A stretch of 64,000 nucleotides of DNA from Sphingobacteriales bacterium. Lineage in GTDB: Bacteria; Bacteroidota; Bacteroidia; Sphingobacteriales; Sphingobacteriaceae. How positions within the stretch are numbered: the first letter of the stretch is position 1; the number at the start of each line of letters is the position of its first letter. This document shows, piece by piece, positions 25,421 through 35,132 of the stretch. The notes under the pieces are model-generated. The model searched no databases, was not told where the DNA came from, and saw nothing but the letters and a program-made list of their open reading frames with translations. Location of the stretch: the NCBI GenBank assembly GCA_014763615.1, contig JACXVB010000003.1:122274-186273 (forward strand), in the 5' to 3' direction. Position numbers and translations under genes: made by a program.

Positions 25421-26714
25421 GCTTTTCTTGTTTCAATAACTTTACATAGAAAGTAGTTCCTTTATTAATTTCACTTTCGAAAGTAATTTCTCCATTCAAT
25501 TTCTCTACATATTCTTTGCAAAGAATCAAGCCTAAACCCGTTCCTTTTTCTCTATTGGTTCCAAAAGTTGATTTGATATTTAAAGAGAAGATTTCTGGCT
25601 TCTTTTCTTGGCTAATGCCCACACCATTATCCTTTACAGAAAGGATAACATGTTGATTTTCTTGATGAATACCTAAAATAATATTTCCACCAGATGGGGT
25701 AAATTTAACGGCGTTGTTTAATAAATTTCTGACTATGAGCTGAATCATGTGTTTATTTAATAAGCAAACTACTTGTTCAGGAATTTCCAAGCTAAAATTG
25801 ATTCCTTTTCTTTTGCACAAAATTTCAGCTTGCTGAATGGTGGTATCAATCGCTTCCACCAAATCCGAAGATTCTAAAACAAGTTTGATTCCATCAATTT
25901 GATTTTTGGACCATTCTAACAAATTTTCTAGTAAACTTTGTGTGCTTGCGGTGGCCTGTAAAAGCTCCTTTTCAATAAATGCTCTTTCTTCATTTTTCAA
26001 CTCACCAGTTGCTAAAAACTCTAAATATTGCTTCACCGCATTAAGTGGCGACTTTAAATCGTGTGAAATGATGGAGAAAAGTTTATCTTTTTCACTGTTC
26101 ATTTTATACAATAGCTCAGTATTTATAGCTAGCTTTTCGTTTTGTAATTGGTAGGATTTTTTAATATAACTTAAACCTGAAGACAATAAAATAGCACAAA
26201 TAATATAAGTTGATAGGTTATCAAAAAATACATCACTGCGTGAGGTGTAGTTAATCAATATAGAATTTGGAAATTGGTACTCTATTAATCCAACTATCAA
26301 AACAGAAAGCAGATTAAATAGAATCCAAAATTTAACATATTTACTGTTTGAAATCATGCACATGAGAAAAAGTGTAGATAAAAACAAAAGCAAGGTTGGG
26401 CTATTTATACCTCCATTTATGAAATAATCTATCCCTAAAAAAACATTACATTCTATCCCGCTAATAATGATGGCTAAATTTAATTTATGCCATTTTCTGC
26501 TAAGTAAAAAAACAACAGTATGAAATAGTAAGATGGCTAAGCAAATGATTACAGAGCCGTAGAATCCTAGATAAAAATTGATGATTAATTCTAGAATAGC
26601 AGCAAAAAGTGCAACTATAGAAAAAATGTGAAAAACCTTACTTTCTAAAGAGAAATCCTCGTTTTCACCAATTAGACGATGCCAATAATGCTTTAGGTAA
26701 TTGAAAAGTGTCAC
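25389..26714 (-). CDS. Sensor histidine kinase with six-helix membrane domain
   Basis: 441 residues, GTG start at 26714. About six hydrophobic helices lie between residues 30 and 190, then a short coiled coil, HisKA with FSIISHDLKSPLNAVKQYLE (phospho-His), and HATPase_c with NLLNNAVKFTP (N box), VKDNGVGIS (G1) and GTGLGLILCKEYV (G2). There is no periplasmic sensing domain and no response regulator next to it, so it is an orphan kinase. The last ten codons overlap the feoB 3' end in the antisense direction. A perfect 18-bp palindrome lies 4 bp upstream of the start. Confidence 0.88.
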   Translation of the reverse strand: MTLFNYLKHYWHRLIGENEDFSLESKVFHIFSIVALFAAILELIINFYLGFYGSVIICLAILLFHTVVFLLSRKWHKLNLAIIISGIECNVFLGIDYFINGGINSPTLLLFLSTLFLMCMISNSKYVKFWILFNLLSVLIVGLIEYQFPNSILINYTSRSDVFFDNLSTYIICAILLSSGLSYIKKSYQLQNEKLAINTELLYKMNSEKDKLFSIISHDLKSPLNAVKQYLEFLATGELKNEERAFIEKELLQATASTQSLLENLLEWSKNQIDGIKLVLESSDLVEAIDTTIQQAEILCKRKGINFSLEIPEQVVCLLNKHMIQLIVRNLLNNAVKFTPSGGNIILGIHQENQHVILSVKDNGVGISQEKKPEIFSLNIKSTFGTNREKGTGLGLILCKEYVEKLNGEITFESEINKGTTFYVKLLKQEKPTLRTEILQN

Positions 26715-26717
26715 ATG

Positions 26718-26735
26718 CCTTTAGTTAACTAAAGG
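26718..26735. promoter_or_regulatory. Perfect 18-bp palindrome upstream of the histidine kinase
   Basis: CCTTTAGTTAACTAAAGG, fully self-complementary with no spacer, in the 29-bp gap between the maoC stop and the kinase GTG. No T-run follows, so it does not look like a terminator. It may be an operator or an mRNA hairpin at the ribosome binding region. Confidence 0.35.
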
Positions 26736-26743
26736 TAAATGTA

Positions 26744-27202
26744 TTAAATAAAGTGATATAAGAAAACCACCTCACCATTGAAGGCTGACTTATTCTGATC
26801 CTTGATTTCCAGCTCGATACCAATATTTGCTTTAGTTACCCCACGTAAGTTTGCTATTGAAGCCAATTTCACTTTTAACCTTACCTCGCTATCCACGGTT
26901 ACGGCTTGCGCAAATCTGAGCTTCTCTATACCGTAATTAATTTCCATCTTCAAATTTTGGATATTTACAATCTGTTTCCATAAAAAAGGAATTAAAGACA
27001 AGGTTAAATAACCATGCGCTATGGTTTTTTGAAAAGGACTTTCTGTAGCGGCTCTATCGGCATCAGTATGAATCCATTGATGGTCTAAGGTAGCATCAGC
27101 AAATAAATTAATTTGAGACTGATTGATTTTATGCCAATCAGAAATTCCCATTTCTTTTCCTAAATAAGACTCAAACTCTTGATAATTATTAATAGTAATC
27201 AT
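26744..27202 (-). CDS. MaoC-like (R)-specific enoyl-CoA hydratase
   Basis: 152 residues, hot-dog fold. INLFADATLDHQWIHTDADR carries the hydratase 2 motif with catalytic Asp and His (D-x4-H), followed by KTIAHGYLTLSLIPFL, the conserved substrate-pocket segment. NodN/PhaJ-like proteins of this size hydrate trans-2-enoyl-CoA. Whether it serves fatty-acid breakdown or another pathway is not evident: its neighbour thiL, 6 bp upstream on the same strand, is unrelated. Confidence 0.88.
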   Translation of the reverse strand: MITINNYQEFESYLGKEMGISDWHKINQSQINLFADATLDHQWIHTDADRAATESPFQKTIAHGYLTLSLIPFLWKQIVNIQNLKMEINYGIEKLRFAQAVTVDSEVRLKVKLASIANLRGVTKANIGIELEIKDQNKSAFNGEVVFLYHFI

Positions 27203-27208
27203 GTTGTA

Positions 27209-28258
27209 TTAGCTTTCTGTTGAAGTAAATGCATTCCATCCTTGTGCTTTCAACTCATGTACATTTCCTGATTTAGTTATCAGATAATTACCTGCGCTTT
27301 CCTCAGTAATGTAACCGATGATCGTGATATCCACATCGTGTTTCATCTTATCATAATCTGCCTGCTTAATAGTAAATAACAACTCGTAATCTTCTCCTCC
27401 ATTTAAAGCACAAACGGTTGGATCTAAACCAAATTCACGAGCTTGCTCAACCGTCATAGGGTCTAATGGGATTTTTTCTTCATAGAGTTTACATCCTTTC
27501 TTAGATTGATGCGTGAGGTGAAGAACCTCTGAAGCTAAACCATCAGAAATATCAATCATAGAAGTGGGTTTGATTTCCATTTTCTTCAATAAATCAACAA
27601 TATCTATCCTTGCTTCGGGTTTTAACTGCCTTTCAACGATGTAATCTTTACCTTCTAAATCAGGCTGAATATTTGGATTGGCTAAGAAAACTTGCTTTTC
27701 TCTTTCTAACAATTGTAATCCAACGTAAGCTCCGCCTAAATCGCCTGATACGCAAATTAAATCGCCTTCCTCGGCTCCGTTTCTATAAACGATGTCTTTC
27801 TCGTCTGCATAGCCTATACTGGTTACAGAAATCACCAAACCTTGTCGGGAAGAAGTGGTGTCGCCACCAATCAAATCCACATTAAATTTTTCGCAGGCCA
27901 ACAACATTCCAGAATATAATTCTTCGATAGCTTCTAGGGTAAATTTACTAGAAAGGCCTAAGGAAACCGTGACCTGAGATGCAGTACCATTCATGGCATA
28001 AATATCACTCAGGTTTACTTGGATGGCTTTATATCCTAAATGTTTTAACGGGGTAAAAGCCAAATCGAAATGGATTCCTTCCAGCAGCATATCGGTAGAA
28101 ACTAAAGTCTTTTTTCCTTTAAAATCTAATACTGCTGCGTCATCGCCTACACCTTTTTGAGTGCTTTCATTTTTGATATGGATATGTTGAGTGAGGTGGT
28201 GGATTAATCCAAATTCACCTAATTTTTGGATATCTGTTTTTTCGGTTTGCTCAAACAT
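27209..28258 (-). CDS. thiL: Thiamine-phosphate kinase
   Basis: 349 residues from ATG 28258 (MFEQTEKTDIQKLGEFGLIHHLT). The frame extends ten codons further to 28288, but conserved homology begins at MFEQ. ThiL/PurM-type motifs are GVGDDAAVLDFKGKKTLVSTDMLLEGIHFD (metal and ATP binding), GGDTTSSRQGLVISVT, DISDGLASEVLHL and LNGGEDYELLFT. It phosphorylates thiamine monophosphate to the coenzyme TPP. No thiamine synthesis genes or THI-box were seen beside it. Overlap-free operon with maoC downstream. Confidence 0.93.
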   Translation of the reverse strand: MFEQTEKTDIQKLGEFGLIHHLTQHIHIKNESTQKGVGDDAAVLDFKGKKTLVSTDMLLEGIHFDLAFTPLKHLGYKAIQVNLSDIYAMNGTASQVTVSLGLSSKFTLEAIEELYSGMLLACEKFNVDLIGGDTTSSRQGLVISVTSIGYADEKDIVYRNGAEEGDLICVSGDLGGAYVGLQLLEREKQVFLANPNIQPDLEGKDYIVERQLKPEARIDIVDLLKKMEIKPTSMIDISDGLASEVLHLTHQSKKGCKLYEEKIPLDPMTVEQAREFGLDPTVCALNGGEDYELLFTIKQADYDKMKHDVDITIIGYITEESAGNYLITKSGNVHELKAQGWNAFTSTES

Positions 28259-28317
28259 GGCTTCAATTTTTGGATTACAAAAATGCAAAAATTTATTCAG
28301 ATGATATGATTTGTGAA

Positions 28318-29847
28318 TTACCTTATCAATGCTTCAGCTTGTTGTAAGGCAACATCCTTTTTTTGTAGTAGGTCTGTTAAAGTTGTTTTAATAGGGTATT
28401 TAGGAAATACGCCTCTACCGTATAATGCTCTTTGATGAACGGGTCTAATCACTTTTAAAGGCAGTCTTAATTTTAAAGCAGTATGTGGCAAACTGAGATA
28501 AGGAATACTTCCGGCTGTACATTGATTATAGCCTCCACCTGTTTCTTCTCCTATAAAAATTCCTCTTTTCGCTTCTTGTAAGTTAGCGGCTAATAGCGAT
28601 GTTGCTGAGAAAGAATAACCATTAATCAACACATATAAATCTCCCTGATAATTGTATTTCTTCGGGTTTTTTAATTTATCTGTTGGTAATTTTGAGTAGT
28701 AGCCCAAACTATCTTTTTTTACAAAAATGAGCGGGAAAATTCCTCTTAAACTGTTTATTAAAAAGTGATCTGCGTATTTGGCTGTTGAGAAATAGCGAGC
28801 ACTCATATTGGCTCTTCCTGTAAATTGATAAGGCTTATCATAAAGATACCTAAACAATAAATTACAGCTCATTAAATTTCCACCACCATTATTTCTTAAA
28901 TCTAAAATCAGGTGTTGAATGTTTTTTTCTTTGATTCTTTTAAAGCTTTCCCTAAAAAATCGATGGAAGTTATTGTGCGGAAAAGCGAAACTTTTCACTG
29001 TTAAAATAGCTGTACTTTTTACGTAGGTATCAATTTTAAAATCTAATAAAGCTTGTTGATTTTCATCTACACCTCGGTAACGGTTTTTTCTTACAAAAAC
29101 TCGCTTTTCGTGGGTTAGTTTTTTCTTTTTCAACTGCTCCTCTTTACTTAATTGGTGCTTCACCTTTTTTTCTGAGTGTCTCTTTAGTGTATAAGAAAAC
29201 ACAGTATCTGCATCCTTTATTAAAAAATTTACAGAATCTGATTTAGGAAAAGCAGCATAGTAATAGTTGGCAAAAGACTTATTTAAAACCTGAGGATAAA
29301 AAGTGGTATTGTAACCATCAGAAGAAAAATATTTCTCTTCTTTTTTAATGATATCTTCTACATCATCTCCATTAATTTTAAGAATTTGCATTCCTGGTTT
29401 TAATACTTTCTCTTCCGTAGTATTTACTTTTTTGATAAATAAACTATCGTTTAAAACAAAATAATCCAGCAAACCTAAAGGCAGTTTACCTACATTTTTA
29501 AGGCTATCTTTTTGTGCTTTAGAATATTTTAAACCAGGATAAACTAAACGAGTATGTCCGCATTTTATACTCGAAACTAAAGGAGCCGCTTTTCTATAAA
29601 ATTCTAAAGACGTTAAAGAATCTGTTAATTGATTTTTTAAACTATCAAATTCTTGTTTGAATTTTTGTTGAGATAGGTACCAGAAAACGCCAGGATGTGC
29701 TTCTTCTAAAGAAGTTTGGAGGATGTTTAAATCCTCTTTAAGCTTTTGTGGAGGATGTTTTTCGTTGAGTTTTTGATTATACTTTTTTGTGGATATGCAT
29801 GATGTTAAACAACAAACAAAAATTAAAAAAATTAAAATTTTTCTCAT
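28318..29847 (-). CDS. S41-family peptidase lipoprotein
   Basis: 509 residues. The signal peptide ends CCLTSCIS with lipidated Cys 17. A PDZ-like segment (about 145-165, LKPGMQILKINGDDVEDI) precedes the S41 catalytic domain: LILDLRNNGGGNLMSC, YVLINGYSFSATSLLAANLQ (nucleophile Ser in the YSFSA stretch) and GIFIGEETGGGYNQCT. Tail-specific protease relatives in Bacteroidota degrade periplasmic proteins or peptides; the target is unknown. It is separated by 59 bp from thiL and by 134 bp from nadA. Confidence 0.87.
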   Translation of the reverse strand: MRKILIFLIFVCCLTSCISTKKYNQKLNEKHPPQKLKEDLNILQTSLEEAHPGVFWYLSQQKFKQEFDSLKNQLTDSLTSLEFYRKAAPLVSSIKCGHTRLVYPGLKYSKAQKDSLKNVGKLPLGLLDYFVLNDSLFIKKVNTTEEKVLKPGMQILKINGDDVEDIIKKEEKYFSSDGYNTTFYPQVLNKSFANYYYAAFPKSDSVNFLIKDADTVFSYTLKRHSEKKVKHQLSKEEQLKKKKLTHEKRVFVRKNRYRGVDENQQALLDFKIDTYVKSTAILTVKSFAFPHNNFHRFFRESFKRIKEKNIQHLILDLRNNGGGNLMSCNLLFRYLYDKPYQFTGRANMSARYFSTAKYADHFLINSLRGIFPLIFVKKDSLGYYSKLPTDKLKNPKKYNYQGDLYVLINGYSFSATSLLAANLQEAKRGIFIGEETGGGYNQCTAGSIPYLSLPHTALKLRLPLKVIRPVHQRALYGRGVFPKYPIKTTLTDLLQKKDVALQQAEALIR

Positions 29848-29981
29848 GCTTTACAATTGCGTAAGGGATTTTAATGGAAATCCTTTTTGTTTAACCTTCG
29901 ACTCCACTCAGGCTGACAAATAAAAAGATTGAAATGTTAAGCCCGACCCCAATTTTTCTTTGGGGTTACGCCCTTAATAAT

Positions 29982-30974
29982 TTACAAACCCAAACTAGCC
30001 GATATTTCTAACATCCTTTCAATCGGTTTTCTTGCTCTTTCTATAATTTCACGTGGAACATCTACTTCTGGTAGCTCATTTTTTAAGCATAAATAAAGCT
30101 TTTCTAAAGTATTGCGTTTCATGTGCGGACAATCATTACAAGCACAACTGTTATTCGGTGGAGCGGGTATAAAAGTTTTAGTTGGATTTGATTTTTCCAT
30201 TTGATGAATAATGCCAGATTCAGTTGCTACAATAAATTCAGTAGCTGCATTTTTGATGGTATAATTTAACAAGCCAGTGGTAGAACCAATATAATCGGCC
30301 ATTTCTAAAATTACATCTTCACATTCTGGATGGGCAATAAACTTAGCTTCGGGATGACGCTCTTTTAATTTTGTAATCTTTTCTCTAGCAAAAATTTCGT
30401 GAACCATACAGGCACCATTCCATAAAACCATATCTCTACCAGTTTTCTTCATCACATAAGCACCTAAGTTTTTATCTGGCCCGAAGATGATTTTTTGATC
30501 TTTTGGTAAAGATTCAACAATTTGAACCGCATTGCTAGAAGTACAAACAATATCACTTAAAGCCTTTAACTCCGCAGTACAGTTTACATAGGTAATCACT
30601 AAATGATTAGGATATTTTTCTTTGAATTTTTTAAATAAATGTGGCGGACAACTATCAGACAAAGAACATCCAGCTTTGCTATCGGGCAGTAAAACTTTCT
30701 TATCAGGCGATAAAATCTTAGCCGTTTCTGCCATGAAATGTACACCTGCAAATACAATGACATCAGCATTTGTTTGTGCAGCTTGTTGAGATAAACCTAA
30801 ACTATCACCAATATAATCTGCAATATCCTGAATATCTGGATCTTGATAATAATGAGCTAATATTACTGCGTTTTTTTCTTTCTTCAATCTTTCTATTTCT
30901 GTAAAAAGATCAAGATTTGGATCTATAGGTTCATCTATAAATCCTTTTAAATTGATTTCTTCTAGTATATTCAT
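29982..30974 (-). CDS. nadA: Quinolinate synthase
   Basis: 330 residues from ATG 30974 ([16 protein letters not shown]); an alternative ATG lies at 30998. I prefer 30974 because a TAnnTTTG-like sequence (TACATTTG) lies between the two. Motifs: [41 protein letters not shown] and the C-terminal [13 protein letters not shown]; the conserved Cys ligate the 4Fe-4S cluster. It condenses iminoaspartate with DHAP in de novo NAD synthesis. The partner nadB is divergent across a 425-bp spacer. A parS-like sequence lies within its 3' part. Confidence 0.94.
   Translation of the reverse strand: MNILEEINLKGFIDEPIDPNLDLFTEIERLKKEKNAVILAHYYQDPDIQDIADYIGDSLGLSQQAAQTNADVIVFAGVHFMAETAKILSPDKKVLLPDSKAGCSLSDSCPPHLFKKFKEKYPNHLVITYVNCTAELKALSDIVCTSSNAVQIVESLPKDQKIIFGPDKNLGAYVMKKTGRDMVLWNGACMVHEIFAREKITKLKERHPEAKFIAHPECEDVILEMADYIGSTTGLLNYTIKNAATEFIVATESGIIHQMEKSNPTKTFIPAPPNNSCACNDCPHMKRNTLEKLYLCLKNELPEVDVPREIIERARKPIERMLEISASLGL
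30045..30060. other. parS-like site inside nadA (weaker match)
   Basis: AATTTCACGTGGAACA matches the ParB-binding consensus TGTTYCACGTGRAACA at 14 of 16 positions, the first two being off. It encodes a VPREI stretch of NadA, so codon constraint could create it by chance. It is listed because two stronger sites lie 7 kb away. Confidence 0.35.
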
Positions 30975-31423
30975 TTTTTGATTTTCAAATGTAAGCATTC
31001 AAAATTATCGTTTCTCCACTAATCCAATAACAAACAATTTATTTTATTAGAAGAACTTATTATTTATTAGGGTGTTGGTATGGTGTATAAGTTTGATGAA
31101 TTTTTTTTGGAAGATTAGTTTTTAAAATAGAATCAACATGTTATTAACATTAATTTAATATTATATCACTGATTTTCAGTATCATTTTAAATCACAAGAA
31201 GAATTTTAATTTTTTTTCCAGTGAATGGTTTTAAATTTAACCACGTTAATTACTCTTCTAAATTTTGAGAGTAAAAGACTAAAAAAATTAAAGCAGTTTA
31301 AACTTATATAGAGGTTTTACACATCAAATAAAACTTTCAATAATTTGCTTACATATAACTAACAGCTTTTAGCACTTTATACACATCTGAAAAAGAAAGA
31401 TGTTTCTTTGTTAAAATATAGAT
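30975..31423. other. AT-rich divergent regulatory region between nadA and nadB
   Basis: About 425 bp with no gene, roughly a quarter GC. It holds long A/T runs and DnaA-box-like 9-mers: TTATACACA (31377-31385) and TTTTACACA (31316-31324) on the plus strand, and a TTATACACC on the minus strand near 31083-31091. A short inverted repeat AAAGAAA-gatg-TTTCTTT lies just before nadB. It must contain both nad promoters. A replication origin or NAD-responsive operator is possible but unproven. Confidence 0.4.
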
Positions 31424-33013
31424 ATGAAAAATGTTGATTTCTTGGTAATAGGTTCAGGTATTGCAGGTTTAAGTTTCGCTCTTAAAGCAGCAAAACATGG
31501 TAAGGTTCTGATAGTTACTAAATCAAATGAGGACGAATCAAACACAAAATATGCACAAGGTGGTGTTGCGGTAGTTGTGGATAAAAAGGAAGATTCTTTT
31601 GATAAGCATATTCAAGACACACTCATTGCTGGTGATGGATTGTGTAATCCTGAAATTGTTGAAATTGTGGTGAAAGAAGGACCGGATAGGATTAAGGAAA
31701 TTATTAAATATGGAACTAAATTTGATAAAACTACAGGTGGAATTTACGATTTAGCAAAAGAAGGTGGTCATTCTGAACATCGTGTGCTACATTATAAGGA
31801 TATCACTGGTTTTGAAATAGAGCGGGCTTTGCTAGCTGAGATTCATGAAAACCCTAACATCGAAATCCTGACCCATTATTTTGTAGTTGATTTAATTACG
31901 CAACATCATTTAGGGGTTTTTGTCAATAGACACAGGGATGATATTGAATGCTATGGTGCTTACGCTTTGGATACCAAAACTGGTAAAATTGATAAGTTTT
32001 TAGCTAAGAATACATTACTGGCGGCAGGTGGTGCGGGTCATATTTACAGCTCCACTACTAACCCGGTGATTGCAACTGGTGATGGTGTTGCAATGGCTTA
32101 CAGAGCTAAAGCAAAAGTGAGGAATATGGAATTTATTCAATTTCATCCAACAGCATTGTACAATCCTGGTGAATATCCTTCCTTTCTTATTTCTGAAGCA
32201 GTGAGAGGTTTTGGAGGTGTTTTAAAGCGACGAAATGGTGAAGAATTTATGTTTGAATATGATGAGCGAGGCTCATTAGCACCAAGGGATATTGTAGCGA
32301 GAGCAATTGATAATGAGATGAAGAAATCTGGAGATGATTTTGTTTATCTGGATATCAGACATCGTAAAAAAGAAGATTTATTAACTCATTTTCCCAATAT
32401 TTATGCGAAGTGTTTATCTATTGGGATAGACATGACTAAGGATATGATTCCGGTAACACCTGCTTGCCATTATATGTGTGGAGGCGTGATGGTAGATAAA
32501 GACGGAAAAACCTCTATAAAAGGATTATATGCTTGTGGAGAAGTGTCTTCAACGGGTTTGCATGGAGCAAACCGGCTGGCTTCCAATTCTTTGTTAGAAG
32601 CTTTAGTTTTTGCTCACCGTATTTACCTTAATTCAATAGACCGTTTAAGTGAATTTACCATCCCGGAAGGAATACCGGATTGGAATGATAAGGATACCCA
32701 GCTTTCTAATGAGGATATACTCGTGACTCATAACATCAGGGAAATGCAAAAAATGATGAGCGATTATGTAGGTATTGTTCGTTCTGATTTTAGGTTGGAA
32801 AGAGCGATGCGTAGGTTAGGTTTATTGTATGAAGAAACGGAAGATTTTTATAAAAAAACAAAACTTTCGGTTAAACTTTGCGAGTTAAGAAATTTGATTC
32901 AAGTGGCATATATTGTAATAAAATCTGCTATGGAAAGAAAAGAGAGTAGGGGATTACACTTTACAACAGATTATCCAAATCATCTAGAATACTTAAAAGA
33001 CACCATATTATAA
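31424..33013 (+). CDS. nadB: L-aspartate oxidase
   Basis: 529 residues. The FAD dinucleotide-binding start is FLVIGSGIAGLSFALKAAKH. Other blocks of the succinate dehydrogenase/NadB flavoprotein family are KYAQGGVAVVVDKKEDS, EGGHSEHRVLHYKD, FIQFHPTALY, PACHYMCGGVMVDKDG and GLHGANRLASNSLLEALVF. The C-terminal helical domain is complete. It oxidises L-aspartate to iminoaspartate for NadA. It shares one base with the start of the gamma-carbonic anhydrase gene downstream (TAATG), so the two are translationally coupled. Confidence 0.95.
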   Translation: MKNVDFLVIGSGIAGLSFALKAAKHGKVLIVTKSNEDESNTKYAQGGVAVVVDKKEDSFDKHIQDTLIAGDGLCNPEIVEIVVKEGPDRIKEIIKYGTKFDKTTGGIYDLAKEGGHSEHRVLHYKDITGFEIERALLAEIHENPNIEILTHYFVVDLITQHHLGVFVNRHRDDIECYGAYALDTKTGKIDKFLAKNTLLAAGGAGHIYSSTTNPVIATGDGVAMAYRAKAKVRNMEFIQFHPTALYNPGEYPSFLISEAVRGFGGVLKRRNGEEFMFEYDERGSLAPRDIVARAIDNEMKKSGDDFVYLDIRHRKKEDLLTHFPNIYAKCLSIGIDMTKDMIPVTPACHYMCGGVMVDKDGKTSIKGLYACGEVSSTGLHGANRLASNSLLEALVFAHRIYLNSIDRLSEFTIPEGIPDWNDKDTQLSNEDILVTHNIREMQKMMSDYVGIVRSDFRLERAMRRLGLLYEETEDFYKKTKLSVKLCELRNLIQVAYIVIKSAMERKESRGLHFTTDYPNHLEYLKDTIL

Positions 33014-33522
33014 TGCCTTTAATATTGCCAGTAAAAGATAAGAGCCCCGTATGGGGAGAGGACTGTTTTATCGCCGATAACTGTACTATTGTGGGCGATG
33101 TAAGTATGGGAAAGAACTGCTCGGTTTGGTTTAATGCGGTAATCAGAGGTGACGTTAATTATATTAAAATAGGAGATTTTACAAACATTCAAGATGGAGC
33201 AGTGATACATGCAACTTATTTAAAGGCAGCCACAACCATCGGAAATTACGTTTCTATCGGACATAATGCTTTGGTTCATGGTTGTACTTTAAAAGATCAC
33301 GTTTTAATAGGAATGGGTGCTATTGTGATGGATCATGCGGTGGTAGAAGAATTTGTAATTATTGCTGCTGGAGCAATAGTTTTAGAAAACATGATTTGTG
33401 AGTCAGGATATTTATACGCAGGAGTTCCTGCAAAAAAAATTAAAGCAATTTCTGACGAACAAAGAGAAATGCTTAAAAAATTACCTCATAATTATGTGAT
33501 GTATTCTGGTTGGTTTAAATAG
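33013..33522 (+). CDS. Gamma-class carbonic anhydrase-like hexapeptide protein
   Basis: 169 residues built of left-handed beta-helix hexapeptide repeats (about 20-140). GRDVNYIKIG-type and NIQDGAVIH segments, then IGHNALVHGCTLKDHVLIGMGAIVMD, contain the His residues that bind metal in gamma-CA/YrdA proteins. It may hydrate CO2 or act as a non-catalytic relative such as PaaY/YrdA. It overlaps nadB by one base, a link with no obvious metabolic reason. Its stop lies two bases before the convergent Big_5 lipoprotein gene. Confidence 0.87.
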   Translation: MPLILPVKDKSPVWGEDCFIADNCTIVGDVSMGKNCSVWFNAVIRGDVNYIKIGDFTNIQDGAVIHATYLKAATTIGNYVSIGHNALVHGCTLKDHVLIGMGAIVMDHAVVEEFVIIAAGAIVLENMICESGYLYAGVPAKKIKAISDEQREMLKKLPHNYVMYSGWFK

Positions 33523-33524
33523 AT

Positions 33525-35132
33525 TTAAGGATTAAACTTCTTCGGAATCACAATTTTTTCTTCTCTATCCCAATTGGCTCTTGTGATGATTTCTTTATCA
33601 TAAAACCATACTTTTTCTGGTTGAACTTTTTGTTTTAGATTTCCCGTATCAAAGATGCCATTATTATTGCTGTCTTCAATAATCCTTACTTTGTATTTAT
33701 TGGTAGGTATAAAGTTAAAAACTAATGTGGTATCTGTTTTAATAGGTTCCTCGCTGTAAACATCTCCTTTATCTGTAAGTAATTGTAGAACATAATTTTT
33801 TAAACTATCGGTTTTTGAAATTTTTAACGACAGATTTCCATAATTCTCTACCTCATCTAAATTAAATGTCACCTTCAAGCTTTTGTTATAATCGTCATAA
33901 ATATCCTTAACTGCTCCCTCATTTAAGGTAAGGGTGTATAACTTTTTCACCTTCCAAGGATAATTAATTTGATAAGTTCTTGTTCCATCCATTTTTACCA
34001 AGTTAAAGTCTCTTTTAGAGGTTGAATCTTCTAATAAATTAATATTATCAGAATAGATAGACGCTATCGGAACATTAAACTCAAGGTCTAATTGATGGTT
34101 GGGTCTAATTTTTCCATCAGATAAATTATTACTAAATAAAATCTCTCTTTGGTAAGTTTCTTTTTTACTTCTTCTTATAATCATCGTATCCAGTGGCTTT
34201 CCATCAGAATTGATGCTCACTTTTAGTGAATCAAAATCGTATGTTTTTAACCAAACTGAAGCGGTGTCCCCTTTTGGAGAAAACTCAATAATGGGTTCTT
34301 TTAGGTTAGGTTCAATAAATTTAAGCGAAGGTTTTACTATGGGTTTATTAAAAATATAGCTGATTTTACCATCCTTTTCAATTTGTTTACTGATGACTCT
34401 AAATTTTTCAGGAATCTCTTTAAACAATTTAAGAATGATACCGCTTGTGTCTTTGTTTAAGATAATGGGTTTATTTAAAAAAGCAATTTCTTCATTAGGA
34501 GAATTATATATTCGATCTACTGCACTTTCTTTTAAACCATAAATGCTGTAGGTGTTTTCTTTCAGATTTTTTAAACTAAAATTTCCTGAACTATCTGTTG
34601 ACGTAAACATAGAAGCTCTCTTTTTGCCAAATAGGGTGTCTTGTTGTATTGGAAAAATAAATACCTTAGCATCTTTTACAGGTAAATTATCTTGTGAGCT
34701 CATAACATTACCATTAATTTGTAACGAGTCTAAGGTTGGTCCTGTAGAAAACACGAAACTGAAATTTTTTAAGATGTTAGACTCATTAACATCCTGAATG
34801 GCTTTTCCAAAGTTGATGGTATAAGTTGTATTTTTTTCGAGCGAATCTTTAAATGTAATTTCTAAAGTCTTTTTTTTCACCTTATAAAATGGAGGAATTT
34901 CCATGGCTGGCGAAATGCTAATTTCGGTAAGTTCGTTAGAAAGTTTAAAGTACTCGTCGAAACTGATATCAATTTTATTTCCTTTAAAATTTCTACTTAG
35001 GTTTTTGGGAATCTCTGCTAAAACTTTAGGAGGTTCCTTATCTCTTGGTCCTCCTTGTGGTTGTTGCAAACTTGCACAAGCTGCAAGTAAAATAATGAAT
35101 AAATAAAGGGTATAAAAAGATAGTTTTTTCAC
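33525..35132 (-). CDS. Big_5 (SbsA Ig-like) domain lipoprotein
   Basis: 535 residues. The signal ends ILLAACASLQQPQGGPRDKE with lipidated Cys 19. The QGGPRDKEPPKVL stretch followed by DISFDEYF and TYTINFGKAIQDVNE is the typical start of Bacteroidota proteins with a bacterial Ig-like domain (PF13205). A prealbumin-like carrier domain follows (about 140-230), and a C-terminal segment includes RIIEDSNNNGIFDTGNL. An outer-membrane or periplasmic structural role is likely; the function is unknown. It is transcribed away from mnmG with 151 bp between them. Confidence 0.78.
   Translation of the reverse strand: MKKLSFYTLYLFIILLAACASLQQPQGGPRDKEPPKVLAEIPKNLSRNFKGNKIDISFDEYFKLSNELTEISISPAMEIPPFYKVKKKTLEITFKDSLEKNTTYTINFGKAIQDVNESNILKNFSFVFSTGPTLDSLQINGNVMSSQDNLPVKDAKVFIFPIQQDTLFGKKRASMFTSTDSSGNFSLKNLKENTYSIYGLKESAVDRIYNSPNEEIAFLNKPIILNKDTSGIILKLFKEIPEKFRVISKQIEKDGKISYIFNKPIVKPSLKFIEPNLKEPIIEFSPKGDTASVWLKTYDFDSLKVSINSDGKPLDTMIIRRSKKETYQREILFSNNLSDGKIRPNHQLDLEFNVPIASIYSDNINLLEDSTSKRDFNLVKMDGTRTYQINYPWKVKKLYTLTLNEGAVKDIYDDYNKSLKVTFNLDEVENYGNLSLKISKTDSLKNYVLQLLTDKGDVYSEEPIKTDTTLVFNFIPTNKYKVRIIEDSNNNGIFDTGNLKQKVQPEKVWFYDKEIITRANWDREEKIVIPKKFNP

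Noticed and set aside
29788..29796. ATATCCACA, near DnaA box, in the S41 gene
   Set aside because: A single imperfect box in coding sequence; expected by chance in an AT-rich genome.
30975..30998. Longer nadA start at ATG 30998
   Set aside because: Possible, but a -7-like TACATTTG lies between the two ATGs; 30974 preferred.
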